Shown here in pieces: positions 33,045-42,213 of a stretch of DNA of 43,016 nucleotides. The stretch is from assembly GCA_900314825.1 (NCBI GenBank), contig OMWS01000020.1, positions 1-43,016 of the forward strand. The letters are read 5' to 3'. Position 1 is the stretch's first letter. Every line of letters starts with the position of its first letter. This DNA is from an uncultured Veillonellaceae bacterium. Its GTDB lineage: Bacteria > Bacillota > Negativicutes > Selenomonadales > Selenomonadaceae. A program made the translations under genes and the position numbers. The notes under the pieces were generated by a model, which was given only the letters and a program-made list of their open reading frames with translations, had not been told where the DNA came from and did no database searches.

Positions 33045-34010
33045 TTAATGTGTTTGCTCACGAAGTTCGTCAACGAGTTTGGCGACGCAAAGCGATTGTT
33101 CATTGCTGCGGCGCACGGCGTCGAAATCCTGCGTTGCATGGATGCGAGCGAACGCCTGGAACTCGTGTACCATGCGATGCTCGTACTGGTTCGCCTCGAC
33201 GACGCAGTCTTTGCCCTCGGCGTGGACGAGGACGCGCGGCAGTTCATTTGGCGCGCCCTGCATTTCGAGCCAGCCCTTCTCGCCTTGGATGATGCAGAAT
33301 CCCTCGCTCGCGGAATCTTTCGCGCCGACGGCCGTTGCGAAAAAAACTGGATACACGAGCGTCGCCACGCCGGACGTATCGACGCCGTTGAAGCCGCGGT
33401 TCGCTGTGTACGTCGCGTGCTCCGGCGCGCCGAACAGGCCGCAGATCAGATTGAGGTTGTAGATGTTGATATCATAGAGCGCACCGCCCGCAAGCTCTGG
33501 ATCGAATGCCGGCAGCACGACGCCCTCCTTATATTTGTCGTAACGGCTCGAATACTGCGAGTAGTTCGCCAGCACCGCGTGAACCGGGCCGAGCGATTTC
33601 AGTGCGTCCTGCATCGCCTGGAAGTTCGGCAGATACAGTAACGTGACGGCCTCGAGGAGCATCGTGTGTTTTTCCTGTGCGAGATCGACAAGTTCCTTGA
33701 CTTCCGCATACGTCGGCGCAAACGGCTTCTCGACGATGACATTGCGGCCGGCCGCAAGCGCCTGCTTCGCGTAGTCGTAGTGCACGGTATTGATGAGGCC
33801 GACGTAGATGAAGTCCGCGTCGTCACTTTCGAGCAGCTCCGCGTAGTCCGTGTAGACGTTCGGGATGTTCCATTCGCGCGCAAGCGCTTCCGCCTTTTCG
33901 CGGCTCTTTGGGCGTGCGAAGACGGAAGTTAATGTAATCTCTGGCACATGCTTCAACGCTTCGAGCAAGTCGTGAACGATTTTTCCAGTTCCGAGAATGG
34001 ATAATTTCAT
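33045..34010 (-). CDS. Gfo/Idh/MocA-family oxidoreductase
   Basis: The 321-residue protein has an N-terminal NAD(P)-binding Rossmann domain (MKLSILGTGKIVHDLLEAL) and the family motif EKPFAPTYAE, whose lysine is usually catalytic. The C-terminal alpha/beta domain has GGALYDINIYNLNL. Members oxidise or reduce sugars and related polyols; the substrate is not evident. GGAGGAG before the Met at 34010 sets the start. It lies 25 bases after the NlpC/P60 gene and probably ends that transcript. Confidence 0.88.
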   Translation of the reverse strand: MKLSILGTGKIVHDLLEALKHVPEITLTSVFARPKSREKAEALAREWNIPNVYTDYAELLESDDADFIYVGLINTVHYDYAKQALAAGRNVIVEKPFAPTYAEVKELVDLAQEKHTMLLEAVTLLYLPNFQAMQDALKSLGPVHAVLANYSQYSSRYDKYKEGVVLPAFDPELAGGALYDINIYNLNLICGLFGAPEHATYTANRGFNGVDTSGVATLVYPVFFATAVGAKDSASEGFCIIQGEKGWLEMQGAPNELPRVLVHAEGKDCVVEANQYEHRMVHEFQAFARIHATQDFDAVRRSNEQSLCVAKLVDELREQTH

Positions 34011-34035
34011 GATGGACTCCTCCGATGTTTTTTGC

Positions 34036-35343
34036 TTAACGAATCGCACTCAAATATTTTACCCCGTCAATATAAGGTTTCCCTTTAGCATTCGGGTACG
34101 TCAAGGTCGTCAAGACAACGCGACGCAAATAATGCTTTCCATCATCGTCAAAATAACTGCTCATGGCCTGCAGCGCCATCGGCGTGCCGTCCGCGTCGCA
34201 GCCGATGTACATCATCACGTGCGTGTCGTTCGTGAGCAGCGTGCCGATGGGAAACGCCGCCTTCAGCAGTGCGAGCCGTGTCGCCGCCCGCCCGTGCAAA
34301 CGGATGCGATACGGCAGCACCTCGCCTTGCACATCGGCATCGCGCGGAATCTCGAGTCCCATGGAGCGATAGACGTCGCTCGTAAAGGCTGAGCAATCGA
34401 CGCTGTCGTCGAGTCCGCCCCAGCCGTAGATATCGCCGAAGAAGCGGAAGCCTTGACGAACAAAGTTGTTCTCCGTGCAAGGTAAGAAACCGTGATGCAA
34501 GTCGTCATCGAACACCGCCGGCTGTTCATGCACAGCAAGCGCACCGCCCTTCGCACGCGACGGCACGAGCAGCATCGCCACGCGCTTTCGTTGCTCCAGA
34601 TATTGCTCGCGTACGTTTTGCCGATGCGCCCCGCGCTCGACCAGTTGCGTTGTGCCTATGCGCCTCATGTTCCCTGCTGCTTCTGGACGATCGCCGGAAC
34701 GTGCGTACACGATGGGAATCTTCGCCCCCATCTGGCAAAGCACATCTTGATTCATGGCGTCATCATGCAGCCACCATTGGTTTGCCGTGACAACAGCGAA
34801 ATCCTTCGGCGCGGCAAACTGCATCCACGTCGCGCGATCCGTCAATCCGAATTCGCGCTTTGACAGCCACCCCTCATAGTTTCGCATCACGACATGGGAA
34901 AATTTGCCATCGTCGCTGTCTTCATAGACGAGCAGCGCCTCGCACGGATCGACGGCCGTCGCCTGCTGCTCGTCGTAATGCGAACCGTCCGGCGGCTCGG
35001 GCACCGTGCGCAGATTGCCGCGCCGCGTCGCGACACCGTAACGCACATCCGGCGTGACGGATTCGTTCGCTAAATCTTTCAACGTCTCCGTTTCCGCTCG
35101 CATCGCAGCATTGAACGCAGCAATGTCATCCGACGTGAACAACACGCGCTCGCCGTCAGGATTCTGTTCCGTCCAATAAGCGGACTCCGCCCGCTCGTCC
35201 GTCACTTCCGGCGACGCGGCTTCTACAGTTCGAGCAACGAACGAAATATGTTGCGGCGCATCACAAAAACCGCCGGCAATGCCGACGGTCAAAGCAAACG
35301 TCACGGCGATGGCAGCACCTATGTTTTTCAGGCGAACTGTCAT
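34036..35343 (-). CDS. Exported SH3 / NlpC-P60 cell-wall hydrolase
   Basis: The 435-residue protein has a signal peptide (MTVRLKNIGAAIAVTFALTV, cleavage near GFC-D or later). The middle regions resemble the SH3-type domains that precede NlpC/P60 modules (GVATRRGNLRTVPEPP, NYEGWLSKREFGLT). The C-terminal NlpC/P60 domain has its catalytic Cys in DDSVDCSAFTSDVYRSMG and His in NDTHVMMYIG. It should cleave peptide stems of peptidoglycan in the periplasm. AAGGAG sets the start at 35343, about 14 bases after the DUF4127 stop, indicating an operon. The gene order suggests joint envelope work with the DUF4127 protein. Confidence 0.85.
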   Translation of the reverse strand: MTVRLKNIGAAIAVTFALTVGIAGGFCDAPQHISFVARTVEAASPEVTDERAESAYWTEQNPDGERVLFTSDDIAAFNAAMRAETETLKDLANESVTPDVRYGVATRRGNLRTVPEPPDGSHYDEQQATAVDPCEALLVYEDSDDGKFSHVVMRNYEGWLSKREFGLTDRATWMQFAAPKDFAVVTANQWWLHDDAMNQDVLCQMGAKIPIVYARSGDRPEAAGNMRRIGTTQLVERGAHRQNVREQYLEQRKRVAMLLVPSRAKGGALAVHEQPAVFDDDLHHGFLPCTENNFVRQGFRFFGDIYGWGGLDDSVDCSAFTSDVYRSMGLEIPRDADVQGEVLPYRIRLHGRAATRLALLKAAFPIGTLLTNDTHVMMYIGCDADGTPMALQAMSSYFDDDGKHYLRRVVLTTLTYPNAKGKPYIDGVKYLSAIR

Positions 35344-35357
35344 AGCACATAACTCCT

Positions 35358-36986
35358 TCATTTTTCTGGTACAATGATGCCGCCAATGAACATCCGATGC
35401 CACGGGAAGTAGAATTCGAGGCGGTCGACGCCTGGCAGCGGCGGCAAATTTTGTGCAGCGAACTGGCGCAAGAGGCGCGTGACGCGCAGTTGCGTCGCCG
35501 CTTCATAGCGGCCGAGATTCAGATACGTCTGCGTGTCCTGCAGCCATGACAGCTGCTCCGTGACCTGCGTGCGAACATTCGACTGGTAGCCCCAGTCGTC
35601 AAGATAGCGGTCGAGCAGCAGGCGGTCGACATCGGCATCCGGCAGCCGCACGTTCAGCATTCCCTGTCCGAGCGCGAAGCCGACGCTGTTCGTCGCCGTG
35701 TTCCAGCCCGCATAACCATAGAGGCGGAACAGCAGCGCACGATCCCGCAGCGCATTCATCAGCGCGTTGTCCGCACCATTCGTGCGCGTGATGTCGGCGA
35801 TGGCGACGCGGCTTCCTGCATCGACGAAGCCCTGCGCGAACTGCGCGAAGCTCCGCGCGTCATAAGAGTCCGTTCCATCATTGTCCGCCCAATTGCCGCA
35901 GCCCATGTGACCATCGGGCGGTGTGTTGACGAGCAGCACGAGGTCGGCTTTCGATGGGTCGGGCACAGCGACGGCGCCTGCGATCAGAAGGTCGGATTTG
36001 ATGGAATCGGCGATCGGTTCATCCGAATAATCCGGCACCATCACGCCGCCGACGCCCCAATTGTATTGCACGTTCACGAGCGGGACGGTATGCGAGAGAT
36101 CATTGACGGCGCGCGCGAGAAGCAGCATGGCGAATTCGTCAATGCCCGCGAGCATCTGGAAGCGTGTCTGCGGCACATCCGCCGCGGCCTCTGAGAGCTT
36201 GCGGCTCTCTCGGTGCGTCGCCGAGAGCGGCGCATTATCGTCCTTGCCGAGCACAAAATAATCGAGCGTCCCCTGCCGCGCGAAATCGATGAGCGTTTCG
36301 TCGGCGACATAATTTTTCTCGCGCCGTCCCATCCAGTCGTTCCAAGTCTCGGCCGGCACGTCATTCGTCAAACGTGCGAGTTCCTGTTGCTCGCCATACG
36401 TCAGGCCGCCGGCCTCCTGCTTGTCCAAGAGGCCTGAGCGGCGAAAAATCTGTGCGCCATACGTCATATAGTAGTCCGGTTCCTCGCCGCCCGAAGCTGG
36501 CCCTGACGCGGGCGTGCGCATGAGCGAACCGAACGCATAGACTTTCATCTTCGGGTTGATCTGTTTCAGCTGCGCGATGCGATCGACGCGCTCCGCGAGT
36601 TCCTCCGCGCTGAGCTCGTGCTTGCGCGACGCGACAAGTCCGCCATAGATGAGCGAATCCGTCGAGACGACCGCGGCATCCGCCGCGCCCGCCTGCGCCT
36701 GCGCCCACGTCCAAAGCGCGTCCGGCTGCCCTTCCTCAAGCCCGCCAAGCAAATCTTTCGGCGGCATGAGCACGGTGTATCCGAGCTTTTCCACGGCAGC
36801 CGCCGCCTGCTCGCGCGACGTCGGCCGGTCGTCCTGCGGCACGAAGAGAATCGTCTTCCCATGAGCGTCCTGGGGCTTGTGCGACCGCGCTTCGACAGCG
36901 CCAAACATTCCAACGGTTATCATAACAGTGGCAAACACCACGACGAAATATTTCAAAAACGGATGGTCACCCTGGAACAAAAACAT
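35358..36986 (-). CDS. Exported or membrane-anchored DUF4127 protein
   Basis: The 542-residue protein matches the DUF4127 family, whose function is not established. Hallmarks are ILFVPQDDRPTSREQ, STDSLIYGGLVASR, VLGKDDNAPLSATHRES and LVNTPPDGHMGCGNW. Conserved Asp, Asn and His residues in these segments suggest a metal- or phosphate-handling enzyme, which is an inference. One N-terminal hydrophobic segment (residues about 10-31) exports or anchors it. GAGG lies eight bases from the ATG and a consensus promoter is upstream. It is the first gene of a unit with the NlpC/P60 hydrolase and the Gfo/Idh/MocA oxidoreductase. Confidence 0.88.
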   Translation of the reverse strand: MFLFQGDHPFLKYFVVVFATVMITVGMFGAVEARSHKPQDAHGKTILFVPQDDRPTSREQAAAAVEKLGYTVLMPPKDLLGGLEEGQPDALWTWAQAQAGAADAAVVSTDSLIYGGLVASRKHELSAEELAERVDRIAQLKQINPKMKVYAFGSLMRTPASGPASGGEEPDYYMTYGAQIFRRSGLLDKQEAGGLTYGEQQELARLTNDVPAETWNDWMGRREKNYVADETLIDFARQGTLDYFVLGKDDNAPLSATHRESRKLSEAAADVPQTRFQMLAGIDEFAMLLLARAVNDLSHTVPLVNVQYNWGVGGVMVPDYSDEPIADSIKSDLLIAGAVAVPDPSKADLVLLVNTPPDGHMGCGNWADNDGTDSYDARSFAQFAQGFVDAGSRVAIADITRTNGADNALMNALRDRALLFRLYGYAGWNTATNSVGFALGQGMLNVRLPDADVDRLLLDRYLDDWGYQSNVRTQVTEQLSWLQDTQTYLNLGRYEAATQLRVTRLLRQFAAQNLPPLPGVDRLEFYFPWHRMFIGGIIVPEK

Positions 36987-37020
36987 TCCGCAAACCTCAT
37001 CCTCTCGTTCAAAAAAGTAT

Positions 37021-37060
37021 AACCGCTATTCATTATAACGCGGTTTCGCAGAGAACGCAA
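37021..37060 (-). promoter_or_regulatory. Promoter of the DUF4127 unit with an inverted repeat
   Basis: The minus strand has TTGCGT (37055-37060), 17 bases, then a consensus TATAAT (37032-37037). AACCGC at 37021 and GCGGTT at 37040 form an inverted repeat around the -10 box and could be an operator. Confidence 0.65.
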
Positions 37061-37102
37061 AATGTTCCATGTTCTTTTCATAAGGCGATTCTCGTCATGA
37101 TG

Positions 37103-37579
37103 TCAGATTCCGTCATCCGCCGTCGTTTCTCCCGTTGCATCACTGTCCGCCTCTGTAACTGCTCCACCCTCTGTTTCGGTCGCGCTATCATCGCCGCCGA
37201 CATACGGCAGCAGCCCATCGACCCAGAGCGCCCGCGCGAGTGGGTCTTTGCTCGAAATGCCCATGTCGATCCAGCGCTTTTTCGACACCCACCACATCTG
37301 GACCGTGCGCTCTTCGATGTCATCAACCCAATTGCCTGTCGGATGAAAGCGGAAAGGCGCGACGAACTTCAGCTGTCCGCGGTCGACGACCTTGACATCC
37401 ACGAGCCAATCGTCGCCGTCGATGCGGATCGTCTCGTCTTGCAAAAAATAATCGACATCGTCATAGCCGCGATACACCCACATATCCTCAGCCGACGCGC
37501 AAGGTGCATCGAGCGCCATGCCCCAGCCGCACGCCGCAGCGAACACCGCCGCCAGCAACCCATTTTTCCACGCAAGCAT
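37103..37579 (-). CDS. Small exported protein of unknown function
   Basis: The 158-residue protein has a signal peptide (MLAWKNGLLAAVFAAACGW, cleavage near ASA-E). Its mature domain begins EDMWVYRGYDDVDYFLQDET and contains VDVKVVDRGQLKFVAPFRF, suggesting a compact beta-rich fold. The tail is rich in Thr, Glu and Asp (about 35 residues). No family is recognised. The start at 37579 follows only a weak GGTGG site and was chosen for the signal peptide; an extended reading to 37714 would cover the promoter. It precedes the DUF4127 gene on the same strand, but that gene has its own promoter. Confidence 0.65.
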   Translation of the reverse strand: MLAWKNGLLAAVFAAACGWGMALDAPCASAEDMWVYRGYDDVDYFLQDETIRIDGDDWLVDVKVVDRGQLKFVAPFRFHPTGNWVDDIEERTVQMWWVSKKRWIDMGISSKDPLARALWVDGLLPYVGGDDSATETEGGAVTEADSDATGETTADDGI

Positions 37580-37629
37580 GTTCCACCAACGCTTTCCCGT
37601 CTCACCGAGACGACAGATTTCCTGCTCCC

Positions 37630-37658
37630 AGTATAGCACGAGACTGGCGCATCCAAAA
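37630..37658 (-). promoter_or_regulatory. Promoter of the small exported protein
   Basis: The minus strand has TATACT preceded at 17 bases by TTTTGG. The -10 box is good and the -35 box weak. It lies about 50 bases before the start at 37579. Confidence 0.45.
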
Positions 37659-37686
37659 GCCTCCCCGTCCTTTGCCGGCAAAACAA

Positions 37687-37719
37687 AAAGCCTCCGCCGT
37701 GCAGGACACGGCAAAGGCT
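37687..37719 (-). terminator. Terminator of the LuxC-like operon
   Basis: On the minus strand AAGCCT-TT-GCCGTG pairs with CACGGC-GG-AGGCTT around a five-base loop and is followed by TTT. It sits eight bases beyond the luxC-like stop codon. Confidence 0.8.
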
Positions 37720-37726
37720 TCAGCCG

Positions 37727-38938
37727 TCACGATACGGTCACGACGCGGCTCAACGTCTCGATGAGATCGTACCCGTCCCAGACGAGCCCCATCTCCGCCG
37801 TTCGGCCGGCCGGGACGATACGGTCGATGCCGGTGAGGCCGTGGTCGATGACGAACGACCGCAACGCCTCGGCGTCGAGGCCGAAATAGCTCAGCGTCTG
37901 GTATTTTTCATCGATGATGCCGGCGAGCGCATCGAGCGAGGCCGCGACGTACTCGTGATACAGTCCCCCGGCGCTGCGCAGATCCGGCAACGTCGGCGTC
38001 AGCTCCGGCAGCGAGACGCGCATCACGCGGTTGTCCGTGCCCAGCACGAGGCGCGCGCCCGGCACGGCGACGGCCGTGCGGCAGGCGGCCATGAGCTTGT
38101 TCGTCATCACGACGGGCTCCACGGGATAGCGGTCGCGGAGCTCTCGTAGCACGGCCGTCCAAAAAACCTCCTGCGCCCGCTGTGCCGCCCTCCGCTCGCC
38201 GAGCCAGACGATGAGGCGCGGCGACGAGCACGCGTTCTGGTCGTAGAGATACGTATCGTTGTAAAAGGCCTGCGCGAGCCGCCGCAGCCGCGCCGCGTCG
38301 CCTGCGAGCGCGCACACGGCCTCGGCCGAGAACGCCGCGAGCGAGTAGCGGTCGGCGAACGTCACGTCATAGGCGCGCGGCGGGAGCGCCGCCTTGCGCA
38401 CGGCGGCGATCGTCGCGTCCCCGCCCCAGACGACGCGCACGTCGCAGATGCGCGAGAACGCCTCCGTCAGATCTTGCCGCTCGCGCCCGTACTCGACGAC
38501 GAACACGCTGCCGTGGAGCGCTGCGCACTCCGGCGCGGCCAGCGCCTCGGCAAAGGCCGCCGCGACGAGGTGCGTCTGCGCGAACGCTTTGCTCGACGCT
38601 TTCACGACGCAGACGTTTCCCGCGAGGAGCCCGTGCACGAGCGTATACGCGAAATTGATCGGCACGTTGCTCGGCGCGATGTGGAACGACAGCCCGCGCC
38701 CGAGGCGCACGGCGCTCGCCGCTGCATAGCGCTCCGCCAGCTTCCCGAGATTCGCCCGGCGGCAGAAAAAGCCGAACGTCACGACATCCGGATACGCTTT
38801 CGCCTCGGCCTCGTGCAGCAGCCGCTTCGCGACGCGGTCGAGCAGGTCGAGCACGACGGACGCAAACGGTGAGCGCGGCTGCGGGCGCGCCGTCCTCGCG
38901 AGGAGCGCTTCGAGCGCTTCCTGCTGGCCGCAAAGCAT
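37727..38938 (-). CDS. LuxC-like acyl-CoA/acyl-protein reductase
   Basis: The 403-residue protein belongs to the LuxC family of aldehyde-dehydrogenase-fold reductases, which convert activated fatty acids to aldehydes with NADPH. The NADP-binding region is FHIAPSNVPINFAYTLVHG, the probable catalytic cysteine lies in YDQNACSSPRLIVW, and GRGLSFH precedes. There is no luciferase gene, so bioluminescence is excluded. The aldehyde, or an alcohol or amine made from it, more likely decorates a glycan or lipid. The start at 38938 follows AGGA and the luxE stop by one base. It is the last gene of the acyl-activation operon. Confidence 0.85.
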   Translation of the reverse strand: MLCGQQEALEALLARTARPQPRSPFASVVLDLLDRVAKRLLHEAEAKAYPDVVTFGFFCRRANLGKLAERYAAASAVRLGRGLSFHIAPSNVPINFAYTLVHGLLAGNVCVVKASSKAFAQTHLVAAAFAEALAAPECAALHGSVFVVEYGRERQDLTEAFSRICDVRVVWGGDATIAAVRKAALPPRAYDVTFADRYSLAAFSAEAVCALAGDAARLRRLAQAFYNDTYLYDQNACSSPRLIVWLGERRAAQRAQEVFWTAVLRELRDRYPVEPVVMTNKLMAACRTAVAVPGARLVLGTDNRVMRVSLPELTPTLPDLRSAGGLYHEYVAASLDALAGIIDEKYQTLSYFGLDAEALRSFVIDHGLTGIDRIVPAGRTAEMGLVWDGYDLIETLSRVVTVS

Positions 38939-38939
38939 C

Positions 38940-40037
38940 TTAATTCCTGCTGATCTTGTCGGCATACGTATCACTGCACCCCCTGATCTCGGCGTTTTTC
39001 AGCCGCCCCGTGATCGTGAAATATTTTCCCTTGCGCCCGCACGGGCAGTCGTCCTCGCCGAGCAGCACGCCCGCATCCTCCGTGAGCAGCGCGTGCCCGG
39101 GATACGAATGCGGCAACAGCGATACGACCTCGAGGATGCCCTCCTCGCCGACCGCCGCCACAGAAAAATCGCGCGGGCGCCGCACGATGATGTCCGAATA
39201 CGTGCTCGCGTGCAGATGGCCGCACGGACACTCCATGTAGATGCAACCCGTCTGCTCCACCATGCCGTAGTAATTCGCCACCTGCGGCAGGCCGCAGACA
39301 TCTTTCAGCGCCGCGTTGAACGTCCGGGCATCGACGGCCTCCTCGGCCATCTTTTTCCAGCCGCCCCCATGGATGAGGATGGCGTTCGACAAATCCAGCG
39401 TCTCGCCCTGCGCTTTCCGGCGCACGAGCTCCTGGTAAAAATAACGCCAGATCATGAACGTGAAACCGAACAGCAGAATCTTTTCGCCCGCATGCGCCTC
39501 CAGAAACTGCCGCACGCTATCGAAATCGAGCTGCATCTCGTCGTCGAGCGCATAGATTTTCTCGCGCCCGAAAATCGAAAAGCCGAGGATACCCGCGCCG
39601 CGCGCCGTGAACATCGCACGGTTCCGCACGACGGACGGGCAGTCGATGAGGATCATCGGCAAGCGCGCACTGCCCGTGAAATCCGACACGATGCGCACGA
39701 GCGTCTTCTGCTGGTTCGCCGCCGTCGCGCGGTCGAGAAAGATGCGCGACACCTGCTGCCCCGTCGTGCCCGACGACGTCATGACCTTGAACACGTCCTC
39801 CGGCGGCACGCTCCGGAGCTCCATTTCCTTGAACAGCCGCACGGGCAAAAACGGGAACGCCTCGTCGTTTTCCGCTGGCGCATCGCACCAGCCGAGCGTG
39901 TCCGTCATGCGGCGGTACGGCTCGCACGCCGCACGATGGTGCTCCGTCATCGCCCGCAGGCCGTCCGCGAGCACGCGCTGCTTCTCCGCGCGCGCCACGC
40001 CATACGGCGCCAGCTGCAAGATCTCCTCGTACGTCAT
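38940..40037 (-). CDS. LuxE-like acyl-protein synthetase
   Basis: The 365-residue protein is a LuxE-family ligase that activates fatty acids with ATP and passes the acyl group to LuxC. It is an adenylate-forming-type protein with the P-loop-like TSSGTTGQQVSRIF and IHGGGWKKM. Its C-terminal CPCGHLHASTY and CPCGRKGKYFTITGRLKN segments contain cysteine pairs, possibly a metal site. Its ATG overlaps the upstream ligase stop by four bases, and the LuxC-like gene follows directly. The three are clearly one translation-coupled unit. Confidence 0.85.
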   Translation of the reverse strand: MTYEEILQLAPYGVARAEKQRVLADGLRAMTEHHRAACEPYRRMTDTLGWCDAPAENDEAFPFLPVRLFKEMELRSVPPEDVFKVMTSSGTTGQQVSRIFLDRATAANQQKTLVRIVSDFTGSARLPMILIDCPSVVRNRAMFTARGAGILGFSIFGREKIYALDDEMQLDFDSVRQFLEAHAGEKILLFGFTFMIWRYFYQELVRRKAQGETLDLSNAILIHGGGWKKMAEEAVDARTFNAALKDVCGLPQVANYYGMVEQTGCIYMECPCGHLHASTYSDIIVRRPRDFSVAAVGEEGILEVVSLLPHSYPGHALLTEDAGVLLGEDDCPCGRKGKYFTITGRLKNAEIRGCSDTYADKISRN

Positions 40038-41449
40038 CCTTTCGCCCCCTCCATGTTTTCCAGCTCGCGATACAGCGTCTTGCCCGCCGTATTCTTCGGG
40101 ATTTCTGCGACCAGCCGCGCACGAAACGCCGACGGATGCAGGCCGAGCTTCGCCGAGAGGAACGGCACGATGCCGTCCACGATTGCCTGCGCCGTCGTGT
40201 AGACATGCATTTCGTCATCGCGTCCGGCGCACGCAACCTCCGCGCCCGGGAACTGCTGCCGCAGCAGGTGCTCGGCCTCTTCGAGATTCGTGCGCTTGCC
40301 GAAGATTTTCAAAAAACGTTTCCGCCGCCCGACGATCGTATAGATGCCGTCCGCATCACGCTGCGCCATGTCGCCCGTCACATAGCGACCGTGCCACTCG
40401 TCGCCCTTTGCGAGATCAGCGCCACACGTCGCATAGCCGAGCGCCACGTTCGCGCCCTCGTAGACGAGCTCGCCCGTCACGCCCGCCGCCTCGATGACGG
40501 CCCCCTCCTCATCGACGAGCGAAAACCGCCCGCCCGGGATCGCGCACCCCATCGCGCCCGCTTTCGCGAGGCTCAGCTCCGGCGGCAGCCAGCCCATGCG
40601 CGCCGTTGCCTCCGCCGCGCCGTACATCACGACGAAGCGCCGCCCGTTTTCTTCCGCCCACCGCGCAAATTTTTCGTGGAGCTCCGGGTCGAGCTTCCCA
40701 CCTGCCTGCGTCAGCGTCCGGACATCCGGCAAATCCATGCGGAAAAAGCGCAGCCGCGCCAGCATCGCATACGTATACGGCACACCCGCGAGGCTCGTGA
40801 CACGTGCCTCCCGCACGAGGCTCCAGAACGCACGGTCGAACAGCGTCCGCTGCGTCACGACGATGGAAGCGCCCGCCGCCAGATGCGTGTTGATGATTGA
40901 GAGGCCATAGACGTAATGCATCGGCAGATTCGTGATGGCGCGCTCTTCCGGCGCGATGTGCAGGTACTCCAGGATCGATGATGTATTCGCCGCAAGATTC
41001 GCATATGACTGCCGCACGAGCTTCGGCGAGCCCGTCGAGCCCGACGTCGTCATCAGGAGCGCGAGATCGTCATGCAGAGGAAAAGGCGCCGCCACCTCCC
41101 GCGCCACGAGCGCATACCCCTCCAGCCGCAGCACCACGCGCCCGCCGAACGCCTCCGCCCGCCCCTCTGGCAGCCAGAGGAACGCCGGATGGTACACCTC
41201 GATGAGATGTGCCGCCAATCCCGCATCCAGCGCCGCATCCACCATCACCGGCACGATGCGGTGACGCAGGAAGCCGACATACCCCGCGATGGAAGCCGCC
41301 GTATTCGTGCAGAACAAAAACACCAGCGCCCGTTGCCCGACCGCCGCCGCGACCCGATCCGCCGCCGCGACCAGCTCCCGATACGGGACCGCACGCCCCT
41401 CCTCCACCAGCGCCACCGCGCTGCCATATCGTTCCAAATCCGAAAACAT
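40034..41449 (-). CDS. AMP-dependent acyl-activating enzyme (ligase)
   Basis: The 471-residue adenylate-forming enzyme activates a carboxylic acid as acyl-AMP and loads it on CoA or an acyl carrier protein. It has LLMTTSGSTGSPKLVRQSY (phosphate loop), VMYGAAEATARMGWLP, YVTGDMAQRDADGIYTIVGR and the catalytic lysine region NTAGKTLYREL near the C-terminus. GAGG sets the start at 41449. It heads the ligase-LuxE-LuxC unit; a carrier protein gene lies about 0.8 kb upstream on the same strand. A fatty or other aliphatic acid is the likely substrate, inferred from context. Confidence 0.85.
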   Translation of the reverse strand: MFSDLERYGSAVALVEEGRAVPYRELVAAADRVAAAVGQRALVFLFCTNTAASIAGYVGFLRHRIVPVMVDAALDAGLAAHLIEVYHPAFLWLPEGRAEAFGGRVVLRLEGYALVAREVAAPFPLHDDLALLMTTSGSTGSPKLVRQSYANLAANTSSILEYLHIAPEERAITNLPMHYVYGLSIINTHLAAGASIVVTQRTLFDRAFWSLVREARVTSLAGVPYTYAMLARLRFFRMDLPDVRTLTQAGGKLDPELHEKFARWAEENGRRFVVMYGAAEATARMGWLPPELSLAKAGAMGCAIPGGRFSLVDEEGAVIEAAGVTGELVYEGANVALGYATCGADLAKGDEWHGRYVTGDMAQRDADGIYTIVGRRKRFLKIFGKRTNLEEAEHLLRQQFPGAEVACAGRDDEMHVYTTAQAIVDGIVPFLSAKLGLHPSAFRARLVAEIPKNTAGKTLYRELENMEGAKG

Positions 41450-41561
41450 AAGACACCTCACTTTGAAGCACCATATACCACATGGATGAAAGCATGCCAC
41501 TCCGGGACAGATCTTTCTTGCGATTTCTTCTTATTCGCCGTAAAATAAGAGCTAAGAGAAG

Positions 41562-42140
41562 ATGATGCCCGTGCCGACCGATTTCACAGAAGAGGCACGT
41601 GCCCGACGGCACGAGGAAAACCTCAAACTCATCCAAGCATTTCGTCTCATGGACGATTCCTTCATGTCGCGCGTTTTTCAAGACGATATCCCTTAACAGT
41701 ACATCTTCTTTGTCACGGAAAAAGACATGACCGGGCTGCATCAGCTAGTCTCCCCTGTGGAACGGCGCTTCCAATCCGGCGGTCAGTGGTCTGTCCCCTT
41801 CCAAGACGGCATCCACATCGCCTATCTCGATTGTTCCCAAGCGGACGACTCACCACTCGGCAAACTCCTGCATGATTTCTGTTGCAATCAGGCAAGCGAT
41901 ATTTTCTATCCGGAGCTTCGAGAAAAAGTTCAATATTTCAAAGGAACCGACAAAGGAGTGGCAATCATGTGCGACCTGATGGAAGAATACCTCAAAAAAG
42001 AAAGAGAAGAAGGTAAGGGCGACGTCATCGTCAATATGCTCAAAGAGCATATGCGCCTCGACCTCATCGAGCGCCTCTCCGGCTGGACGGACGCGGAAAT
42101 CCGTGCCCTCGCACAGAAAAACGGCCTCGCCGTCGAATGA
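41562..42140 (+). pseudogene. Internally deleted Rpn/PD-(D/E)XK nuclease-family gene
   Basis: The first 44 codons match the N-terminus of Rpn-type PD-(D/E)XK nuclease/transposase-family proteins (NLKLIQAFRLMDDSFMSRVF). A TAA at 41694-41696 ends them. The same frame then resumes with YIFFVTEKDMTG and continues through the usual C-terminus (PLGKLLHDFCC, VQYFKGTDKGVAIMCDLMEE, WTDAEIRALAQKNGLAVE). Roughly 80 codons that normally hold the catalytic core are missing at the junction. The 137-residue stretch from 41727 could still be translated but would lack nuclease residues. It runs against the lux-like operon direction and separates it from the carrier-protein gene. Confidence 0.75.
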
Positions 42141-42157
42141 CCCCTCCATCCCAAAGA

Positions 42158-42198
42158 AACGGGAGCCCTGCGGAACACGCGCAGCAAGGGCTCCCGTT
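42158..42198. terminator. Hairpin after the Rpn-type pseudogene
   Basis: An 11-bp perfect stem (AACGGGAGCCC with GGGCTCCCGTT) encloses a GC-rich loop with further pairing. The trailing T tract is poor, so termination would be moderate. Confidence 0.55.
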
Positions 42199-42213
42199 AT
42201 CTTTGCGTCCATA

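Noticed and set aside
37727..40037. Bioluminescence (lux) operon
   Set aside because: Only LuxC-like and LuxE-like proteins are present; luciferase alpha and beta subunits and LuxD are absent.
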